Assembly: GCA_964557955.1 (NCBI GenBank)
Contig: CAZLCS010000005.1
Span: 154,526 to 218,525 of the forward strand
Origin: JALOOX01 sp964557955
Lineage (GTDB): Bacteria; Desulfobacterota; Syntrophobacteria; Syntrophobacterales; Syntrophobacteraceae
DNA length: 64,000 nt
Direction of reading: 5' to 3'
Shown one piece after another: positions 36,219 through 46,006 of the stretch. Each line of letters opens with the position of its first letter. Position 1 is the first letter of the stretch. The notes below the pieces were generated by a model. The model saw only the letters and a program-made list of their open reading frames with translations. It did no database searches and was not told the origin of the DNA. Made by a program: the position numbers and the translations under genes.

Positions 36219-38121
36219 GGTGGGTGTTCATCAGGGCCAGAGCGGCCCGCTCGATGCCTTCGGCATCGATTCCATAAAGATTTCTCAAGGTGGACTGACC
36301 GCCATGGGGAACGAAGGTGTCGGGAATGCCCAGGCGCATGAACCCGCTTGGAGTGAAAAGCGATTCCTGAAACATTTCCAGAACAGCACTTCCGAATCCT
36401 CCCTGCAGGACGTTTTCCTCGATCGTGATCACGCGCTCCGTCTTCCGAGCCCAGCTGAGGATCAGCTCCTGATCCAGGGGCTTGATGAAACGTGCATTGA
36501 TGACGGCAGCTTGAACCCCCTCCTGCTCCAACCGTTCCGCCGCTTCCATGGCCGTGTTCACGGTCTGACCGATGCCGATGAGCACCAGGTCGTTTCCCTC
36601 GCGAAGCAGCTCCCCTTTGCCGATGGGCAGGCTTTGCAGCACCTCGTCCATGGGGACACCCAGCCCATTCCCCCGTGGATACCGCAGGGCGGCGGGACCA
36701 CTATGGTCCAGGGCGGTCTTGAGCATATGCTGAAGCTCGTTTTCATCCTTGGGGGCCATGAGGACCATGTTGGGGATGGGCCGCAGGAACGAAAGATCGA
36801 ACAACCCATGGTGCGTGGGGCCGTCCTCGCCGACGATGCCTCCACGATCCATGGCAAAGACGACGGGCAGTTCCTGGAGGCAGACGTCGTGAATAATCTG
36901 GTCGTAGGCGCGCTGCAGGAATGTTGAATAGACGGCCACAACGGGTCGAAAACCCTCGGTGGCAAGGCCCGCTGCAAAGGTGACCGCATGCTGTTCGGCG
37001 ATGCCCACGTCGAAGAAGCGTTCGGGGAAGCGCGCAGCAAAGGCGTCCAATCCAGTTCCCTGGGGCATGGCTGCCGTGATGCCGACCACCTTGGAGCTCT
37101 GCTCACCCAGCTTGACCATGGATTGGCCGAATACCTGAGTGTAAGAAGGAGGACAGGGCTTCCCCGAATTGGACCCGCAGCTCTTTCCCGTCGCGATATC
37201 GAAGGATCCCACCCCATGAAAGCTCGTGGGATCGCACTCGGCAGGCTTGTAGCCGCGCCCCTTCTGTGTCATGACATGAACCAGGACGGGCCCCTCCAGG
37301 TGCTTGGCCGTTTCGAAGGTCTCGATCAAGCGGTCCAACCGATGCCCCTTGATGGGGCCGATGTAGTGGAAATCCAAGGCCTGGAAAAGCATTCCCGGCG
37401 TGAAGAAGCTCACCAGCGAATCCTCGCTGCGCTTCAGGATCTGCAGGATGTTGGGGCCGAGACTGGGGATTGAGCGCAGCACATTTTCGACTTCGCGCTT
37501 CAGGTTCATGAGGGTCCTGTTGGAGAGCTTGCGGCTCAGAAAGGACGACAGGGCCCCTACATTGGGCGAGATCGACATTTCGTTGTCGTTGAGGACCACG
37601 ATGAGATTCTTGTTCAAATCGCCCGCCTGATTGAGCGCCTCAAACGCCAGTCCTCCTGTCATGCTGCCGTCGCCGATGACCGCAATGGCTCGATTCGGAG
37701 CCCCCTTCAGGGCATTGGCCACGGTGATTCCCAGGGCTGCAGAAATGGAGGTGCTGGAATGGCCCGTACCGAATGCATCGTATTTGCTCTCGGACCGTTT
37801 GGGGAAGCCGCTGATTCCCCCGTACTGACGGATAGTCTGAAACTGTACCCGACGCCCCGTGAGGATCTTGTGGGCGTAGGCCTGATGGCCCACGTCCCAG
37901 ATGATGCGGTCCCGAGGGGCCTCGAAAACATGATGAAGGGCCAGGGTAAGCTCGACGACCCCCAGATTGGGAGCCAGGTGTCCTCCGTTCTTCGCTACGG
38001 TACAGATGATCGTATCGCGGATTTCCTGGGCGAGCTGCTGAAGCTGTGGGATCGAAAGCTTCTTGAGCTGACCGGGACCGTCAATCTGAGAGAGCAGCGA
38101 ATTGTCTTGATTCTCTTTCAA
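36175..38121 (-). CDS. dxs: 1-deoxy-D-xylulose-5-phosphate synthase
   Basis: A 648-residue thiamine-diphosphate enzyme that starts the MEP isoprenoid pathway from pyruvate and glyceraldehyde 3-phosphate. The TPP motif is GDGSMTGGLAFEALNQAG with the downstream NDNEMSIS. The PYR domain shows VGIAEQHAVTFAAGLA, MDRGGIVGEDGPTHHG and RYPRGNGLG; the C-terminal domain ends with VIEE-like TIEENVLQGGFG and the HG-containing end. The start is a TTG at 38121, with GAGG seven bases upstream; no better ATG is available. ispA lies upstream, giving an isoprenoid pair. Confidence 0.97.
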   Translation of the reverse strand: MKENQDNSLLSQIDGPGQLKKLSIPQLQQLAQEIRDTIICTVAKNGGHLAPNLGVVELTLALHHVFEAPRDRIIWDVGHQAYAHKILTGRRVQFQTIRQYGGISGFPKRSESKYDAFGTGHSSTSISAALGITVANALKGAPNRAIAVIGDGSMTGGLAFEALNQAGDLNKNLIVVLNDNEMSISPNVGALSSFLSRKLSNRTLMNLKREVENVLRSIPSLGPNILQILKRSEDSLVSFFTPGMLFQALDFHYIGPIKGHRLDRLIETFETAKHLEGPVLVHVMTQKGRGYKPAECDPTSFHGVGSFDIATGKSCGSNSGKPCPPSYTQVFGQSMVKLGEQSSKVVGITAAMPQGTGLDAFAARFPERFFDVGIAEQHAVTFAAGLATEGFRPVVAVYSTFLQRAYDQIIHDVCLQELPVVFAMDRGGIVGEDGPTHHGLFDLSFLRPIPNMVLMAPKDENELQHMLKTALDHSGPAALRYPRGNGLGVPMDEVLQSLPIGKGELLREGNDLVLIGIGQTVNTAMEAAERLEQEGVQAAVINARFIKPLDQELILSWARKTERVITIEENVLQGGFGSAVLEMFQESLFTPSGFMRLGIPDTFVPHGGQSTLRNLYGIDAEGIERAALALMNTHHGQHLRAIGQAACR

Positions 38122-38352
38122 AGCTCAACCTCACTGAGGAAGCACAATGCTCAGGTCCATGCCATGGTTCTGTGCCGCCGGTTTCTGCCTCACTACAAGC
38201 GAGCCCCGTCCGGGCCAAACAGGGCAGATCCGACGTGTTCACCCTGATGCCGGCGTGAGACTCTTTCGAGTGGTAAACGGCAACGATGCTTCGACAAAGG
38301 GAGAGGTCCCGTAAGCTTGTGCGGGTCCCCGCAATAACCCCCCGTCGCTGTG

Positions 38353-39255
38353 TCAGGCCCGGCGAATGAGCAAATATCCTGCCAGGGCCCGCAGGGGTTC
38401 CGCTTTCATTCCGAACGCCTCGAGCTCGCGCAAGGCCTGTTCCACGTGCTCACGCGCGGATTCCTTCGATCGAGCCAAGCCTAGAAGAGCTGGGTAGGTC
38501 TTCTTATTCTTGGCAATATCGGATCCGGGCTGTTTGCCCATCTCTTCGGCATCTCCTTCAATGTCCAGCAGGTCGTCCGTGATCTGAAAGGCCAGGCCGA
38601 AGTGATGGCCGTAGCGTTTCAGGCGATGGATCTGCTCCTCGGAGCCGCCGCCGAGCAGCGCTCCGATTTCTAGGGATGCCGTGAGGAGTGCACCGGTCTT
38701 GTGAATGTGCATGTATTCGACGGTGGCCATATCCGTGTCGAGATTCTCACATTCCAGATCGATCACCTGTCCGCCGATCATTCCACGATATCCCGCCGCT
38801 TTGACGAGGATTCGGATGGCCTGCAGAATCCGGGCGGGGGACTGCTCGGGGATGTCCTGCATCCGTGCCACGAAATCGAATGCCTCCGTCAGGAGAGCGT
38901 CTCCGGCCAGGATGGCCATGGCCTCTCCGAACACCTTGTGGTTGGTGAGCTGTCCCCTTCGGTAGTCGTCATTATCCATGGCCGGGAGGTCGTCGTGTAT
39001 GAGCGAATAGGTGTGAACCATCTCCAGGGCACATGCAACGGGCATGAGGGGCTGAGACGCCCCGCCGACGACATCGGCGGCAGTCAGGCAAAGAATGGGG
39101 CGGAGCCTCTTGCCGCCGGCAAACAGGCTGTAGCGGGCAGCTTCGACGACGCGCTTCTGCAGGCCCGTGGGAGCGGGAAAGGCCGTCTCGAGAGCAGCCT
39201 CCACCTCTCGTTTTCGCTCGGCAAGGTATAGTTTGAGATTAAAAGGTTCTGTCAT
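38353..39255 (-). CDS. ispA: Farnesyl/geranylgeranyl-type polyprenyl diphosphate synthase
   Basis: A 300-residue trans-prenyltransferase condensing IPP with allylic diphosphates. The first Asp-rich motif is DDLPAMDND and the second is ITDDLLDIEG; GGKRLRP at about residue 45 binds IPP. The length and the DDxxxxD first motif match short-chain bacterial FPP synthases (IspA). The start at 39255 was preferred over the longer in-frame TTG because the known N-terminus begins near here. The 231-bp gap to dxs and the 226-bp gap to xseB hold no gene. Confidence 0.94.
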   Translation of the reverse strand: MTEPFNLKLYLAERKREVEAALETAFPAPTGLQKRVVEAARYSLFAGGKRLRPILCLTAADVVGGASQPLMPVACALEMVHTYSLIHDDLPAMDNDDYRRGQLTNHKVFGEAMAILAGDALLTEAFDFVARMQDIPEQSPARILQAIRILVKAAGYRGMIGGQVIDLECENLDTDMATVEYMHIHKTGALLTASLEIGALLGGGSEEQIHRLKRYGHHFGLAFQITDDLLDIEGDAEEMGKQPGSDIAKNKKTYPALLGLARSKESAREHVEQALRELEAFGMKAEPLRALAGYLLIRRA

Positions 39256-39481
39256 ACTTTTCCCGTTGGATACTGAAACATCAGCCTCGGCGGAAGCCGG
39301 TTCCAACCGCAAAATGCCGGCAAACAGCCCGCAGGATGAGCCTTTTCATGAGCACTCCGGTCGATCGTCCGCACATGGATCATGATTCCAGCTGTTCATA
39401 AGGGAGAGTGGACGCATTTGCAAGCACTTAAGCAACTCATATACCATTCCCACTGCCTCAGATCCATTCTTTTTACTGCTC

Positions 39482-39739
39482 TCAGCTCTCTTCACCGCTG
39501 CTGTTGGGCGATGCCTCGAATGGAACCGTCTTCCACTCTCCGTCCAGGTCTTTCATGAGGGTCTGAACTTTGGCTTCCGCTTCTTCCAGCTTCTGGTGAC
39601 AGTACTGGGCCAGCTTGATGCCTTCGGTGTAGGATTCCACGGCCTCTTCCAGGGGAAGGTCTCCACGCTCCATTTTCTCCACGATCGCCTGGAGCTTTTT
39701 CAGGGATTCTTCAAAGGGATCTGCCTTCTTCTTTGCCAT
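39482..39739 (-). CDS. xseB: Exodeoxyribonuclease VII small subunit
   Basis: An 85-residue helical protein with FEESLKKLQAIVEKMERGDL then PLEEAVESYTEGIKLAQYC, the family signature. It associates with XseA to degrade single-stranded DNA in both directions. The ATG at 39739 has GGAAGGAAG right upstream. It follows xseA by 32 bp. Confidence 0.95.
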   Translation of the reverse strand: MAKKKADPFEESLKKLQAIVEKMERGDLPLEEAVESYTEGIKLAQYCHQKLEEAEAKVQTLMKDLDGEWKTVPFEASPNSSGEES

Positions 39740-39771
39740 TTTCTTCCTTCCTTGACGAAGCTCACGAGGGG

Positions 39772-41148
39772 CTAGTCGCCGGATTCGACTGCAGTCACGG
39801 TGCACTCGATGGAGCCTTTCCCCAAACGGACACGAACGGCTTCATCCACACTCACCTGGGAGCTCCGGCGGACGATCCTTCCACTCTTCAGGGCATAGGT
39901 GATGGAGTATCCCCGGCTGAGGACGCCCAGAGGGTTCAACGCTTCGAGCTTGCCCAATGCCTGGTCCAATTGGTGCCGAAGCAGGGAGAGCCGGTGGAGA
40001 AAGCGGTGGGTGATGTCCCGTCGAGTCTGCACGACCCATCCTCGGAAGTGCTCGATCTGCCTCGACGGGTGGCGCAGCAGTAGACGTTCCACAAGGTGAT
40101 CGTGCACGGTGCGGCGCCGCGCCAGATCTCTCCGCCAGGCAAGCTGCAGCCGATCCAGACGGTCATCCAGGGTGAGCCGCAAGTCGACCAATCGCCGCCT
40201 CGGATCCACGAGACCTATTTCCAGCAGCCGCAGCCGATGTGCGAGCCTTTCCAGCAGCTTTCTGAAACGCTCCGTTATCTGTTCGCGGCAGCGATCCAGC
40301 TCCCTCTCGACCGCTTCCTGTCGTGCCACGACCCATTCTGCAGCCGCAGTCGGGGTCGGGGCCCTGTGGTCGGCCACCAGGTCGCTGATGGTGAAGTCGA
40401 TCTCGTGGCCGACGGCCGAAATGGTTGGAACCTCGCAGGCGGACAGGGCGCGGGCAACCCTCTCCTCGTTGAAAGGCCACAGGTCCTCGATGCTGCCGCC
40501 TCCGCGTCCCACAATGACCAGGTCCCAGTTGTACCGTTCACGCAGGGCGTGGACAGCGGCAAGAGCCGTGGCGATCTCCCCTGCAGCCTCCTGGCCCTGC
40601 ACACGCACGGGCAGGAGGGTGACTTCGACGGGAAAGGGGCTTCGCTGGAACATCTTGAGCATATCCCGGATCGCCGCTCCCGTCGGTGAGGTCACGACGG
40701 CGATTCTTCGGGGGCAAAAAGGAAGCGGCTGCTTGCGAGCCGGATCGAAGAGCCCCTCCGTCTCCAGCTTCTTTTTGAGCTGCTCGAAGGCAAGCTGCAG
40801 CGCGCCCAATCCTTCGGGCTCCATCGCCTCCACGATGAGCTGATATTCTCCTCTTGGCTCGTAAACGCTGATACGGCCCTGGCAGATGACTTGAAGGCCG
40901 TCCTCCGGGATGAACCGGAGGCGACGGTTCTGCGCTCGGAAGAAGACTGCGCGGATCTGGCTTCGCTCGTCCTTGAGGGTGAAGTAGTGGTGACCTGAGG
41001 CGGGAATACGGAAATTCGAGATCTCTCCCTTGACCCATACGAAGGGGAGGCTGCCCTCGAGAATGGAGCGGATGCGGGCATTGAGCTCCGATACGGAGAA
41101 GACGCCAGGCTCATCACCGGGAATCGGGTGGAGCAACGAAAAAGACAT
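39772..41148 (-). CDS. xseA: Exodeoxyribonuclease VII large subunit
   Basis: A 458-residue catalytic subunit. An N-terminal OB-fold (about residues 15-105, VWVKGEISNF and HHYFTLKDE) is followed by the nuclease domain with VTSPTGAAIRDML, GRGGGSIEDLWPFNEE and SAVGHEIDFTISDLVADHRAPTP (parts cited), then a long coiled coil and a C-terminal region ending in CTVTAVES. The ATG at 41148 is preceded by GGAAG; a TTG at 41169 would add seven residues. It begins 21 bp after the dppC-like gene, so the two are probably cotranscribed. Confidence 0.95.
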   Translation of the reverse strand: MSFSLLHPIPGDEPGVFSVSELNARIRSILEGSLPFVWVKGEISNFRIPASGHHYFTLKDERSQIRAVFFRAQNRRLRFIPEDGLQVICQGRISVYEPRGEYQLIVEAMEPEGLGALQLAFEQLKKKLETEGLFDPARKQPLPFCPRRIAVVTSPTGAAIRDMLKMFQRSPFPVEVTLLPVRVQGQEAAGEIATALAAVHALRERYNWDLVIVGRGGGSIEDLWPFNEERVARALSACEVPTISAVGHEIDFTISDLVADHRAPTPTAAAEWVVARQEAVERELDRCREQITERFRKLLERLAHRLRLLEIGLVDPRRRLVDLRLTLDDRLDRLQLAWRRDLARRRTVHDHLVERLLLRHPSRQIEHFRGWVVQTRRDITHRFLHRLSLLRHQLDQALGKLEALNPLGVLSRGYSITYALKSGRIVRRSSQVSVDEAVRVRLGKGSIECTVTAVESGD

Positions 41149-41169
41149 TCGCTTCCAATCCTGTTTCAA

Positions 41170-42240
41170 TCACCTGAACAGTTTGGGATCCATCGCGTCG
41201 CGCAGACCCTCTCCCACCAGATTGTAGGCCGTGATGCTCGCGAAAATGGCGATTCCGGGAAAAATGGTCAGCCACCACGCGAACTCGATGTAGTCACGGC
41301 TTTGGGACAGGATGTCCCCCCAGCTCGGTGTCGGCGGCGGCACCCCGAATCCGAGAAAACTGAGGCTGGATTCCGTCAGAATGGCGCCGGCGATGCCGAA
41401 GACGGCGGAGACCAGTACAGGGGCCATGGCGTTGGGCAACATGTGGACAAAGATGATTCGCAAATCGGAGGCGCCGAGAGCGCGCGAGGCCTTGATGAAG
41501 TCCAGCTGCTTCAACTTGAGGAATTCCGCCCTCACGAACCGCGCCACACCGGTCCAGCCCGTGAACCCGATGACCACCATGATGTTGTAAATGCTCGGCG
41601 GCAGGAAAGCAATGATGGCAATCACCAGAAAGAAGGTGGGAATGGTGAGGATGATCTCGATGGCGCGGCTGATGACATGGTCAATCCAGCCGCCAAAATA
41701 ACCGGCCAGGGCGCCCAGGAAGATCCCGATCACCAGGGCGATACCCACGGCCACGAAGCCGACGGAAAGGGAGATGCGGGCGCCGTGAATCATGCGGCTC
41801 AGAACATCGCGTCCGCTGTCGTCCGTCCCGAACCAGTGGTTCCTGTTGGGCGATGCCCAGCATTCAAGGAGATCGTGCTCCGTAGGCGAATAGGGAACCG
41901 GCGGCCACACGGCGAAGTCTCCGGGCTCATCCAGGCCCGTCTGGAGGACGAACCTCAGCCCCTTTCTCACATCTTTCCAGGACCGCGAATCGAGCCTTTC
42001 CACTTTGGAGAAGATGGGCCACATCCATTCTCCGCCGAGTCGAGCAACCAGCGGTCGATCATTGGCCAGCAGGGGAGCCAGAATCGCAATGCCGAAAAGG
42101 AACAAGGTGAACCAAAAACCCACGACGGCCATCCGCTTCTTGAGGAAGTGCCGCCAAACAGTTTGCCAGTAGGATTTCGTATCCTGATATTGTCCGTTGA
42201 GGTCCATATGCAGCCGATTGCTCTGATGCTTCCGGTCCAC
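41170..42240 (-). CDS. Peptide/nickel-type ABC transporter permease (DppC/OppC family)
   Basis: A 356-residue permease with an N-terminal TM, a large extracytoplasmic insert (about residues 70-145) holding HWFGTDDSGRDVLSRMIHG, then five TMs. The EAA-type loop is VRAEFLKLKQLDFIKASRALGASD. The insert size resembles YejE. It lies 18 bp after the DppB-like gene. The start is a GTG at 42240 with a weak site; an ATG at 42207 is an alternative. The ATPases and binding protein are not in this window, so the substrate is unknown. Confidence 0.9.
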   Translation of the reverse strand: MDRKHQSNRLHMDLNGQYQDTKSYWQTVWRHFLKKRMAVVGFWFTLFLFGIAILAPLLANDRPLVARLGGEWMWPIFSKVERLDSRSWKDVRKGLRFVLQTGLDEPGDFAVWPPVPYSPTEHDLLECWASPNRNHWFGTDDSGRDVLSRMIHGARISLSVGFVAVGIALVIGIFLGALAGYFGGWIDHVISRAIEIILTIPTFFLVIAIIAFLPPSIYNIMVVIGFTGWTGVARFVRAEFLKLKQLDFIKASRALGASDLRIIFVHMLPNAMAPVLVSAVFGIAGAILTESSLSFLGFGVPPPTPSWGDILSQSRDYIEFAWWLTIFPGIAIFASITAYNLVGEGLRDAMDPKLFR

Positions 42241-42258
42241 GTCGACGGTCTTCTGAGA

Positions 42259-43257
42259 CTACTCCAGTTTAATTCGCGGGTCCAGGGCCGCGTAGAGGAT
42301 ATCCCCGACCAGCAGACCGACCAGCGTGAGCAGGGCGGAAATGGTAGTGATGGCCATGATGACCGGGTAATCCCGGCTCAGGACGGCTTCAAAGGCCAGC
42401 TGGCCCATGCCGGGTATGGAAAAGATGCTCTCGATGATGACACTTCCCCCGAACATGGCGGGCAAAAGGAACGCCAGAAGAGTGATGATGGGAAGCAGGG
42501 CGTTGCGGAATGCATGCTTGAAGATCACGACACGCTCGCTCAACCCTTTGGCCCTGGCCGTTCTCACGTAATCCTCCCGGATGACTTCGAGGAGGCTCGC
42601 CCGGGTAAGACGGGACAGGTAGGCCAGGCTGCCGTAAGTGAGGCAGACGACGGGCAGGACGAGATGCCACAACCGGTCCAGGAGCCGCTCTGAGAAGGAC
42701 CAGGATTCCGATCCGATGGAGGATATCCCGTATATCGGAAACACATCCCAGAAATCCCCGCCTCCCAAAAGCATGATCAGAAGAACCGCGACCCAGAAAC
42801 CGGGCAGCGAGTAGAGCAGGAAGAAGAAGAGCGTGAGCAGGCGATCGGCCGTGGTGTCGCTGTGCGTAGCTGAGAAGACGCCGCACGGAATGGCGATGAG
42901 ATAAACCAGCACAATGGAGATGATGTTGAGTTGAAGTGTCACCGGGAGCCGTTCGGCGATCTTGTCAATGACTTTCCGATGATCCTTGTAAGAAGTGCCG
43001 AAGTCGAACGTGAAAACCCGTTTCACCCATCTGAGATACTGAATGGGAAGCGGCTTGTCCAAACCGTACAATTGCTTGGTCTGCTCAATGATCTGTTTGG
43101 AGATCGCCGTTTCGCCCACCTGGCCTTCGCCCGCCATTCGGAGCTTCAGAAAGGCAGGATTGCCGGGTGCAAGCTGGATGATCATGAAGGTGATGATGGT
43201 AATGCCCAGAAGCGTCGGAATGATCTGGAGGAGCCGTTTGATCAGGTAGGCTTTCAT
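42259..43257 (-). CDS. Peptide/nickel-type ABC transporter permease (DppB/OppB family)
   Basis: A 332-residue permease with the standard N-terminus MKAYLIKRLLQIIPTLLGIT and about six TMs. The cytoplasmic coupling loop includes LTRASLLEVIREDYVRTARA followed by KGLSERVVIFKHAFRNAL. The C-terminus is DPRIKLE. It pairs with the DppC-like permease to form the membrane channel. No ATPase or solute-binding gene adjoins, so it must be completed from elsewhere, or the rest of the operon was relocated. Confidence 0.92.
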   Translation of the reverse strand: MKAYLIKRLLQIIPTLLGITIITFMIIQLAPGNPAFLKLRMAGEGQVGETAISKQIIEQTKQLYGLDKPLPIQYLRWVKRVFTFDFGTSYKDHRKVIDKIAERLPVTLQLNIISIVLVYLIAIPCGVFSATHSDTTADRLLTLFFFLLYSLPGFWVAVLLIMLLGGGDFWDVFPIYGISSIGSESWSFSERLLDRLWHLVLPVVCLTYGSLAYLSRLTRASLLEVIREDYVRTARAKGLSERVVIFKHAFRNALLPIITLLAFLLPAMFGGSVIIESIFSIPGMGQLAFEAVLSRDYPVIMAITTISALLTLVGLLVGDILYAALDPRIKLE

Positions 43258-43556
43258 TCTGAGTCTTGTCCCGGTCTTATCCGGTTGGAGGTTTCGTCAT
43301 CACTGAATCAACCCCGCCGTCCCTCGGCCTCATCACCTTCCAGGAGGCTCCTCGAACCAGCAGGATCGATATTCTAGCGTTTCGGCTCGGCCAGGTATAG
43401 TGGTTTTAGAGGCGAGCGATCGGAGGATGCGAGGACGATGCCGGTATCGTTGGATATGGATGTTGCCCAACGACCGGTTGGCTGCTATTTGGTTAGACTG
43501 GAGTCAATCAGTTGGCGTTCTTTCAATACTGGACTGCAGCCGGCGGAGAAGGTGAA

Positions 43557-45269
43557 ATGACAGCGAATATTCGAACCCCTGAGGATGAATGGTCGGAGGA
43601 GCTTCCTCCCTCGGAACTGGGGCCGCGGCTGATGGAGTTGCCGGCTCGGAGGAGGCTGGGGACAATTCTCGGCAGAAAGGATGCGGAGTCGGTCGTGGCC
43701 GGCCTGGCAGATCAGGACTTCTATGTCACAGTCAAAGAGCTCGGTCCTCAGGATGCCCTGCCGCTGCTGGCCATGGGGACCATGGATCAGCTCAACCACG
43801 TGTTCGATATCGAATGGTGGAGGAAAGACGAAGTGCTTCCTGCAAGGGCCCTCGAGTGGCTCGAGATGCTCAGTCGCGCGCGTGAGCACCAGGTGCTCTC
43901 GTGGCTTTACCAGGTGGATTTTGAGCTCCTTACCCTTCTTTTTAAACGCTGGATACGCGTCGTTCCGTTGCCCGAAGACGTGGACCTGCTGGAGGCCAGG
44001 GAAGAACTGCCGACCCGCACCATCGACGACCAGTTTTTCTGGGAGTGTCGCTATCCGCAGTATGAGAATCTGGTTCAGTATTTGCTCCGCCTGCTGTTTG
44101 AGACACACCAGGGTTTCTACCTCGAGCTCATGAATCACATCTTGTGGCTCCCGGACACGGAATGTGAAGAGGCCGCCTACCGATTCCACCGCGGTCGCCT
44201 CGAGGATCGAGGCGTGCCGGATTTCTATGATTCGTTGGCGATATACAGGACTCCACGGCCTGAGGAGCTCAAGCGGAGGCGGACCCTTGTGGAGGTTCCT
44301 TTTGAAGGTTCGGTCCCGTCGTTCGCACTGACCCTGGCTCCTGAGGGAGACCTCTTCCATCGCTGCCTGACGGATTTGCAGGATTTCCGATTGCTGGATA
44401 TGCTTCGTTTCGAGCTGGCGAGTCTCTCCAACAAGGTCCTGGTTGCCGACGAGCTGCCTGTCGACGAGCCACAGTCTCTGCGGGCAGCGGCCGTGAAGGC
44501 TGCGGCTTATGTGAACCTCGGCCTGTTGCTGCGCAGCGGTGACGATCTGTCGGAGGCTGTGTCTTTGCTGAGGGAAGTCTACCTGGAGGATCTCTTCCGT
44601 CTGGGACATTCGAAGGTGCTGAAGCTGCGCAGCGGCCTTCAAGGCATCGTTGGGGAGGGTTGGCTGGCCCGATGGCCCCACGGCATCAACTGCCTCGATT
44701 CAGAGTGGCTCGAGTGGGCGGAAGGGATCCTGCAAAAGACGCCGCGAGTGCGGAGGCAGGCTCATGGAGGGCCGACCGGCATCAATGAGGACTGTTTCAG
44801 GACCCTTGAGGATCTCTCCGAAGCCGAACAGAGGACCCGGGTCCTGCTCGCAATGGGTAGACTGTTCGATGCCTTGTGGGAGTATGGAGCATCACCGAAC
44901 TGGTCTCTGCTGCCCGACGCAGTGATCTCACGCATGGAAGATGTCACCCTGAGCACGATGATCTGGACGGCGGCCGCCCAGTTTTTGCACCGAGAGGCGT
45001 GGCGATTGCTGCCGCTCAGCGTGACGGAATGGGACGCATTGTGGAATCGATTGCATCCTGCTGGAATTCACGGGGCCATTCATGATTGGGTCTCTTCCGT
45101 CTTGAAAGAGAAGGATGAGGTGGCACTGGCGGAGCTCTACCTCGGTCCCCTCAGAGAGGAGTATGTTCTCCAGATGACTCCTTTTTTGCGCGAGAAAGGG
45201 TCAGCGCCTGATCCGCGTCTCATGAGGTTTTTCCTTTTTGCGGATGAACCGTCCGGGACGTCGACCTGA
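43557..45269 (+). CDS. DUF6178-like protein of unknown function
   Basis: A 570-residue cytosolic, acidic, mostly helical protein. The opening (RRRLGTILGRKDAESVVAGL, then DQDFYVTVKELG and DALPLLAMGTMDQL) looks like DUF6178 proteins known from delta-proteobacteria, but I cannot run a search. No catalytic motif is visible; the many Trp and Leu suggest a scaffold. The ATG at 43557 has GAAGGTGAA immediately upstream; a longer frame to 43512 lacks a proper start. It heads the cluster that continues to 53190. The 299-bp gap before it shows no other feature. Confidence 0.7.
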   Translation: MTANIRTPEDEWSEELPPSELGPRLMELPARRRLGTILGRKDAESVVAGLADQDFYVTVKELGPQDALPLLAMGTMDQLNHVFDIEWWRKDEVLPARALEWLEMLSRAREHQVLSWLYQVDFELLTLLFKRWIRVVPLPEDVDLLEAREELPTRTIDDQFFWECRYPQYENLVQYLLRLLFETHQGFYLELMNHILWLPDTECEEAAYRFHRGRLEDRGVPDFYDSLAIYRTPRPEELKRRRTLVEVPFEGSVPSFALTLAPEGDLFHRCLTDLQDFRLLDMLRFELASLSNKVLVADELPVDEPQSLRAAAVKAAAYVNLGLLLRSGDDLSEAVSLLREVYLEDLFRLGHSKVLKLRSGLQGIVGEGWLARWPHGINCLDSEWLEWAEGILQKTPRVRRQAHGGPTGINEDCFRTLEDLSEAEQRTRVLLAMGRLFDALWEYGASPNWSLLPDAVISRMEDVTLSTMIWTAAAQFLHREAWRLLPLSVTEWDALWNRLHPAGIHGAIHDWVSSVLKEKDEVALAELYLGPLREEYVLQMTPFLREKGSAPDPRLMRFFLFADEPSGTST

Positions 45270-45503
45270 TTGGCAAAGGGCGTTGATGGACCTTGACATC
45301 AGGTTCTCTGCACTTGATAATACTGACGTTTTTCCGACCGAAGCTTCATTCGGCTGCCACCTCGACACGATTTATCCCAAATGCGGCTTGGGAGGTGCCG
45401 GCGCGTCTCTCGTCTTAATCCGACCGTTCATGAGATCAGGCTGCGGTGCTTTTTTTTGCCGTGAGTATCCAATACATTTCTATTCCAAGGGGGAGGGGAA
45501 ACC

Positions 45504-45980
45504 ATGAGCAAGAGAGTATTGAAGAGCAGATGGGGAATGATGGGCATTGTTGGCTTGATGGCCGTGGGTTTGATGATGGGTTGCGATCGCAGTGAGCCAC
45601 CACCTCCCGCAAAGACCAGTGCCCCTGCCGCAGCTCCTCAAACGGCGCAGCCTCAGCCACCGGCGCCGGCTCCGGCCGCGACGCCTGCACCGGTTCCCGC
45701 ACAGACTCAGCAAATCCAGCCCCCTGCGGCTTCGAGTCAGCCGATGCCCGTTCAGCCGCAGCAGTCTGCGCCGGCTCCTGCACCATTGCAATCAGCGTTT
45801 CAGGAGAATTTTTCCCAGGTGCAGATCGGCATGACTTCGCAGCAGGTCCTCGAGTTGCTGGGCAATCCGACGAAGATGAAACAGAAGCACCAGGAAGTGG
45901 AATGGGAATACTATACGCCCCAGGGGAAGTTTGAGATCGAGTTCCAGATGGATAAGGTCGTCAAGATCGAGCGGCACTAG
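45504..45980 (+). CDS. SmpA/BamE-like lipoprotein with Pro/Ala/Gln linker
   Basis: A 158-residue lipoprotein with signal and lipobox GLMMGC (C27). Residues 30-95 are a low-complexity Pro/Ala/Gln linker. The C-terminal 60 residues form a BamE/SmpA-like domain: FSQVQIGMTSQQVLELLG followed by NPTKMKQ and VEWEYYT. In BamE this fold binds BamD or phospholipid; similar domains occur in other envelope lipoproteins. It lies 26 bp before the large FHA fusion gene, with GGGAGGGG before its ATG. Confidence 0.8.
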   Translation: MSKRVLKSRWGMMGIVGLMAVGLMMGCDRSEPPPPAKTSAPAAAPQTAQPQPPAPAPAATPAPVPAQTQQIQPPAASSQPMPVQPQQSAPAPAPLQSAFQENFSQVQIGMTSQQVLELLGNPTKMKQKHQEVEWEYYTPQGKFEIEFQMDKVVKIERH

Positions 45981-46006
45981 GATCAAACGTCCGGAGGATG
46001 GGTGTG

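Noticed and set aside
41128..42693. 521-codon plus-strand frame over the permease genes
   Set aside because: Antisense of two permeases; very rich in His, Asp and Gln, as reversed membrane-protein codons give.
45238..45507. Small plus-strand ORF between the DUF6178-like and BamE-like genes
   Set aside because: It overlaps the end of one gene and the start of the next, lacks a ribosome-binding site, and the translation looks random.
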